From assembly GCA_041653835.1 (NCBI GenBank), contig JBAZEP010000051.1, positions 1 to 8,684 on the forward strand: 8,684 nt of DNA. Reading direction: 5' to 3'. The notes under the pieces are model-generated. The model was given only the letters and a program-made list of their open reading frames with translations. It had not been told where the DNA came from and did no database searches. This stretch comes from UBA10183 sp041653835. Lineage in GTDB: Bacteria > Omnitrophota > Gorgyraeia > Gorgyraeales > Gorgyraeaceae. The translations under genes were made by a program, and so were the position numbers. Positions 5,684 to 8,684 of the stretch are shown here, one piece after another. The first letter of the stretch is position 1. Every line of letters starts with the position of its first letter.

Positions 5684-7063
5684 TCAGGCTGTTTTGAACT
5701 GCGATTCGAGTTCGTCCACTATCCCTTCCATTTTCATGGCGCGGGAACCTTTTACAAGTATTGTGTCCCCTTTTTTAATGAGGCTTGCGACCTTTTCGCA
5801 CGCCTCTTTCGTGACCGCGCAGAGTTTTATTTTTCTCTCGCTCATACCCGCTTCCTGGGCGCCTTTCGATACATATTCCGCGAGCTTCCCCACGGCCACT
5901 ATAAGGTCAACGCCTGATTCCGCGGCCTGTTTGCCTACGAGGTGATGGAACCTGCCCGAAAGCGTGCCGAGTTCCAGCATATCCCCTGCCACCAGCACTT
6001 TCCTGCCTTCCGTGGTCATGTCGCGGAGCGCTTCTATGGCCTGTTTCATAGACTGGGGATTCGCGTTATAAGTATCGTTTATTATTTTTATATCCCCGAA
6101 CCTTTTGACCTCCATCCTCATATTTGGTACTCTGAATTCTTTGAGTGCGTCTTTTATATCCTCGATGGGTACCCCAAAATCCCACGCGCATGCTATGGCG
6201 GCAAGGGCGTTATACACATTGTGCCTGCCAAGGACACCGAGGGATATATCCCATTTCCCGTTCAGCCTGAAAGTGATGCCGTCCGGTTCCAGGTTTATCT
6301 TATCGGCGTAAAAATCCGATTCCTTGTCAAATCCGAACCATATGGTTTTGAGGTTTGTCTTTATCGACCTGAGCGAATCGTCATCCGCGTTCATGATAAG
6401 TTTGGCGTCCTTAGCCATATGTTCGAATATCTCGACTTTGGCCTTCAGGACAGTCTCAACATCTTCCAGGTATTCCAGGTGGGACGGCCCGACATTCGTA
6501 ATAATCGCCATGGTAGGCCCGGCTATTTCCGAAAGCCGCCTGATCTCGCCCAGATGGTTGGTGCCCATCTCCAGGACAGCTATATTATGTTCGCTATTGA
6601 GCCTCATCAGCGTCATCGGCACGCCTATATTGTTATTTTCGGTGCCGAAATTCTTAAGCGTATTGAATTTTTTATTCAATATGACGGTTATCATTTCCTT
6701 GGTGGTGGTTTTGCCGTTCGAACCCGTGATCCCTATCACCGGTATATTGAACCTGGCTCTGTGAAAACTGCCTATGTCACCCAGCGCCTTTATACTGTCA
6801 CTGACCGAGATAAAAGAAACGTCCGGCAGTTTAAAATTCGCGTTCGTGATGCCGCCTTCCTGCACCAGGACGCCCCCCGCGCCCTTGGCCACGGCATCAA
6901 GGATAAAACTATGGCCGTCGAAATTGCCGCCTTTTATGGCGACAAAGAGCTCGCCTTTTTTTATCTTGCGCGTGTCAGTGGATAAGCCGGTCAATATTTC
7001 ATCGAGACTGCCGGATAAAAGCTTCCCCTTTACCGCTCCTAAGATATCCCTGACTGTAAACAT
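5684..7063 (-). CDS. murF: UDP-N-acetylmuramoyl-tripeptide--D-alanyl-D-alanine ligase MurF
   Basis: Cytoplasmic ATP-dependent ligase that joins D-Ala-D-Ala to the UDP-MurNAc-tripeptide, completing the pentapeptide precursor. The 459 aa fit the family (about 450). The N-terminal substrate domain has LSTDTRKIKKGELFVAIKG (27-45). The ATPase domain has the P-loop GITGSNGKTTTK (111-122), NNNIGVP (143-149), LEMGTNHLGEI (164-174), TNVGPSHLEYL (189-199) and the KAKVEIF segment (207-213) expected to hold the carbamylated lysine. The third domain starts near GRHNVYNALAAI (279-290) and includes INDTYNANP (328-336), VAGDMLELG (358-366) and VKGSRAMKMEGIVDEL (437-452). The ATG at 7063 lies inside the murE 3' end (25-nt overlap) and has a strong AAAGGAGG Shine-Dalgarno 7 nt upstream. 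The TGA stop is 15 nt before mraY. Nothing is abnormal. Confidence 0.98.
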   Translation of the reverse strand: MFTVRDILGAVKGKLLSGSLDEILTGLSTDTRKIKKGELFVAIKGGNFDGHSFILDAVAKGAGGVLVQEGGITNANFKLPDVSFISVSDSIKALGDIGSFHRARFNIPVIGITGSNGKTTTKEMITVILNKKFNTLKNFGTENNNIGVPMTLMRLNSEHNIAVLEMGTNHLGEIRRLSEIAGPTMAIITNVGPSHLEYLEDVETVLKAKVEIFEHMAKDAKLIMNADDDSLRSIKTNLKTIWFGFDKESDFYADKINLEPDGITFRLNGKWDISLGVLGRHNVYNALAAIACAWDFGVPIEDIKDALKEFRVPNMRMEVKRFGDIKIINDTYNANPQSMKQAIEALRDMTTEGRKVLVAGDMLELGTLSGRFHHLVGKQAAESGVDLIVAVGKLAEYVSKGAQEAGMSERKIKLCAVTKEACEKVASLIKKGDTILVKGSRAMKMEGIVDELESQFKTA

Positions 7064-8529
7064 ACTCCTGCCTCCTTTAAAATACGTTTTACAACTTCCC
7101 TGTCATCGAACGGGACAGTGGTGTCTTTGAATACCTGGTATGTCTCATGGCCTTTGCCTGCCACAAGCACTATATCGCCTTCCTTAGCCTCTTCCAGCGC
7201 TTTTTTGATCGCCTTGAACCTGTCTTCTTCGATCATGTAATTATCTTTTCCCGGGGCTATTCCCCTGGTTATCTCGTTTATTATATCCATGGGTGCCTCG
7301 CCCCTGGGGTTGTCGCTTGTGATAACTACCATATCCGAAAGTTCTGTCGAGATATTCCCCATCCTGGGCCTTTTGAGCCTGTCGCGGTTCCCGCCGCAGC
7401 CGAATACCGATATGAGCCTCGCGGGCTTCAACTCTCTTAATGATCTCAGTACCTTCTCAAGCCCGTCTTCGGTGTGGGCGTAATCCACATACACTGAAAA
7501 GCCCTGGCCGCAACCGACAGCCTCGAGTCTGCCGGGCAGGCCTTTCATTGCCTCGATGCCCTTTTTAATATCTTTCATGCCAATGCCTAACGCTGCAGCC
7601 GCTGCCACAGCGGCTAAGATATTATAAACATTATGCCGGCCTATTAAATTCGACTCAAAAACAATACCGCCGGATTTAAATCTCAGGCCTTTGCGTGAAA
7701 GAGCTATGTCCTCCGCCGTGATGTCCGCCTTGGAGTCTATCCCGTACGTGATTATTTTCGCCTTTCTTCCGGATATTACCTTTTCTATGACCTTTGACGC
7801 GGCAGGGTCATCCGCGTTGACCACCGCGAACCCGCCCTTTTTTATTTTTTCAAATAATTTCAGTTTCGCTGACAGGTAATCGTCCATATTTTTATGAAAA
7901 TCCAGGTGCTCCCTGGTAAGGTTCGTAAATACGGCTATGTCGAATTCCAGGGTCTCCACCCGGGCAAGTTCCAGGGAATGTGACGAGACCTCTATCACGC
8001 AATTTTTTATCTTCTCTTTCCGCATGGTGGAAAGAAGCGAATAAAGTTCCAGTATCCCCGGGGTAGTGTTGACTGCCGGGATCAGGCGCCTGCCGAACCT
8101 GTAATTCACCGTGCCTATAATGCCTGCTTCCTGGTTTATGGCTTTAAACAGGCTTTCAAGGAGATATGTTATGGTGGTCTTGCCGTTTGTTCCCGTAATA
8201 CCTATCAGGCGCATTTTGGCGGATATGTCCCCGAAATACGCCCTGGAGGCCTGGGCGAGCGCGAACCTCGCGTCCTTGACATATATGAACGCCCCTCCTC
8301 TTTTGAATATATCTTTATTGCCGCTGTCGAGCAAGACCGCGGAGGCGCCTCTCGCTATCGCCTCATCGATGAAATCCGCGCCGTTCACCTTCGAACCTTT
8401 TAACGCGGCAAACAGGTACCCCTGCTTGACCGCCTTTGAGTCGCACGCGAGCCCGCTTATCTCGACATTCATTTTGCCGTCTATTTTAACGATGCCGGTT
8501 AAATTATCTGCGAGCTTTTTTAGCTTCAC
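7039..8529 (-). CDS. murE: UDP-MurNAc-L-Ala-D-Glu--meso-diaminopimelate ligase MurE
   Basis: Cytoplasmic ATP-dependent ligase that adds the third stem residue. The protein has 496 aa, a typical length. Motifs are DSKAVKQGYLFAALKG (residues 30-45), the P-loop GITGTNGKTT (110-119), NTTPG (154-158), EVSSHSLELARV (180-191), TNLTREHLDFH (202-212), Lys222 in LSAKLKLF (expected carbamylated lysine), GRHNVYNILAAVA (297-309), DYAHTEDGL (349-357), GCGGNRDRLKRPRMG (377-391), DNPR (406-409) and GKGHETYQ (458-465). DNPR is the established signature for meso-DAP selection, as opposed to lysine. Translation starts at GTG 8529. A stop lies two codons upstream in frame, so no earlier start exists, and ATG at codon 20 would remove part of the conserved N-terminus. 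The Shine-Dalgarno is weak (AGG, 6 nt away), and the gene overlaps ftsI by 26 nt, so coupling to ftsI translation is likely. Confidence 0.97.
   Translation of the reverse strand: MKLKKLADNLTGIVKIDGKMNVEISGLACDSKAVKQGYLFAALKGSKVNGADFIDEAIARGASAVLLDSGNKDIFKRGGAFIYVKDARFALAQASRAYFGDISAKMRLIGITGTNGKTTITYLLESLFKAINQEAGIIGTVNYRFGRRLIPAVNTTPGILELYSLLSTMRKEKIKNCVIEVSSHSLELARVETLEFDIAVFTNLTREHLDFHKNMDDYLSAKLKLFEKIKKGGFAVVNADDPAASKVIEKVISGRKAKIITYGIDSKADITAEDIALSRKGLRFKSGGIVFESNLIGRHNVYNILAAVAAAAALGIGMKDIKKGIEAMKGLPGRLEAVGCGQGFSVYVDYAHTEDGLEKVLRSLRELKPARLISVFGCGGNRDRLKRPRMGNISTELSDMVVITSDNPRGEAPMDIINEITRGIAPGKDNYMIEEDRFKAIKKALEEAKEGDIVLVAGKGHETYQVFKDTTVPFDDREVVKRILKEAGVCLQSGIS
7071..7078 (-). promoter_or_regulatory. 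Strong Shine-Dalgarno of murF inside murE
   Basis: The minus strand reads AAAGGAGG with a 7-nt spacer to the murF ATG. It is the best ribosome binding site in the window and lies within the last codons of murE, which fixes the murF start despite the 25-nt gene overlap. Confidence 0.8.
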
Positions 8530-8684
8530 GTTTTACCTGTTCCTTCGGCCAGATCTTGTAGTAACTCATCAGTTCCTTTGTCACATTTTTAAATACAGGC
8601 GCGCACACGACTCCGCCGTAATAAAACGGCCTCGGCTCGTCCATTATCACGGCGATGACGAATTTCGGTTTGTCGTAAGGCGCG
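8504..8684 (-). CDS. ftsI: Penicillin-binding protein 2B/3 type transpeptidase FtsI, C-terminal fragment
   Basis: Only the last 59 codons and the TAA stop (8506-8504) are in the window, read in the frame starting at base 8683. The peptide includes FVIAVIMDEPRPFYYGGVV and CAPVFKNVTKEL, and ends in a basic tail (KEQVKREAKKARR). The pattern V-I-x-V-x-x-D-E-P, then YYGG, then APVFK is the typical C-terminal end of the transpeptidase domain in class B penicillin-binding proteins. Position directly before murE identifies it as the septal transpeptidase, which cross-links glycan strands made by FtsW. The catalytic SxxK, SxN and KTG motifs lie outside the window and cannot be checked. The 3' end overlaps the murE GTG start by 26 nt. 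A SpoVD-like paralogue in the same position is possible but less likely. Confidence 0.9.
   Translation of the reverse strand, partial: APYDKPKFVIAVIMDEPRPFYYGGVVCAPVFKNVTKELMSYYKIWPKEQVKREAKKARR

Noticed and set aside
5942..6985. A 347-codon open frame on the plus strand
   Set aside because: It lies wholly antisense to murF, whose motifs are all intact. The translation is rich in His, Tyr, Arg and Phe with no recognisable domain and has no properly spaced ribosome binding site. It is a by-product of murF codon use.

Overview
The window is a stretch of a bacterial dcw (division and cell wall) cluster. Every gene is on the minus strand, so transcription runs from base 8684 towards base 1. The order is ftsI (3' end only) - murE - murF - mraY - murD - ftsW - murG - murC (cut at the left edge). 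This is the classic arrangement. It covers the four Mur ligases, both lipid-linked steps of peptidoglycan precursor synthesis, and the FtsI/FtsW pair that polymerises and cross-links septal peptidoglycan. Genes that usually flank this block (mraZ, rsmH and ftsL upstream; murB, ddl, ftsQ, ftsA and ftsZ downstream) would lie outside the window. Their presence is inferred only from the usual order.

Organism: MurE carries the DNPR motif of meso-diaminopimelate-adding enzymes, so the wall is probably of the DAP type. The genes use many AUA (Ile) and AGG (Arg) codons at roughly balanced base composition. Together with a lengthened GTPTMGG-proximal loop in MraY and palindromic repeats in gene junctions, this suggests an uncultivated Gram-negative-type lineage, perhaps Omnitrophota or another PVC relative. 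That placement is a weak inference.

Layout: most junctions overlap or nearly touch. ftsI/murE overlap by 26 nt, murE/murF by 25, murD/ftsW by 20 and murG/murC by 4 (ATGA). murF/mraY are 15 nt apart. The two larger gaps are mraY/murD (64 nt) and ftsW/murG (36 nt), and each is mostly filled by a long, almost perfect palindrome whose outer bases form the stop codon of the upstream gene. No intergenic space exceeds 64 nt. I see no promoter and no intrinsic terminator in the direction of the genes, so the block looks like one operon with translational coupling.

How the genes work together: MurC, MurD, MurE and MurF add L-Ala, D-Glu, meso-DAP and D-Ala-D-Ala in turn to UDP-MurNAc. MraY moves the product to undecaprenyl phosphate (lipid I), MurG adds GlcNAc (lipid II), and FtsW with FtsI polymerises and cross-links it at the septum. 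The enzymes look intact and conventional. The unusual material is the two palindromes. Deleting exactly the 34-bp palindrome at ftsW/murG would rebuild an ATGA stop/start overlap identical in form to the murG/murC junction, which points to an insertion into a formerly compact operon.
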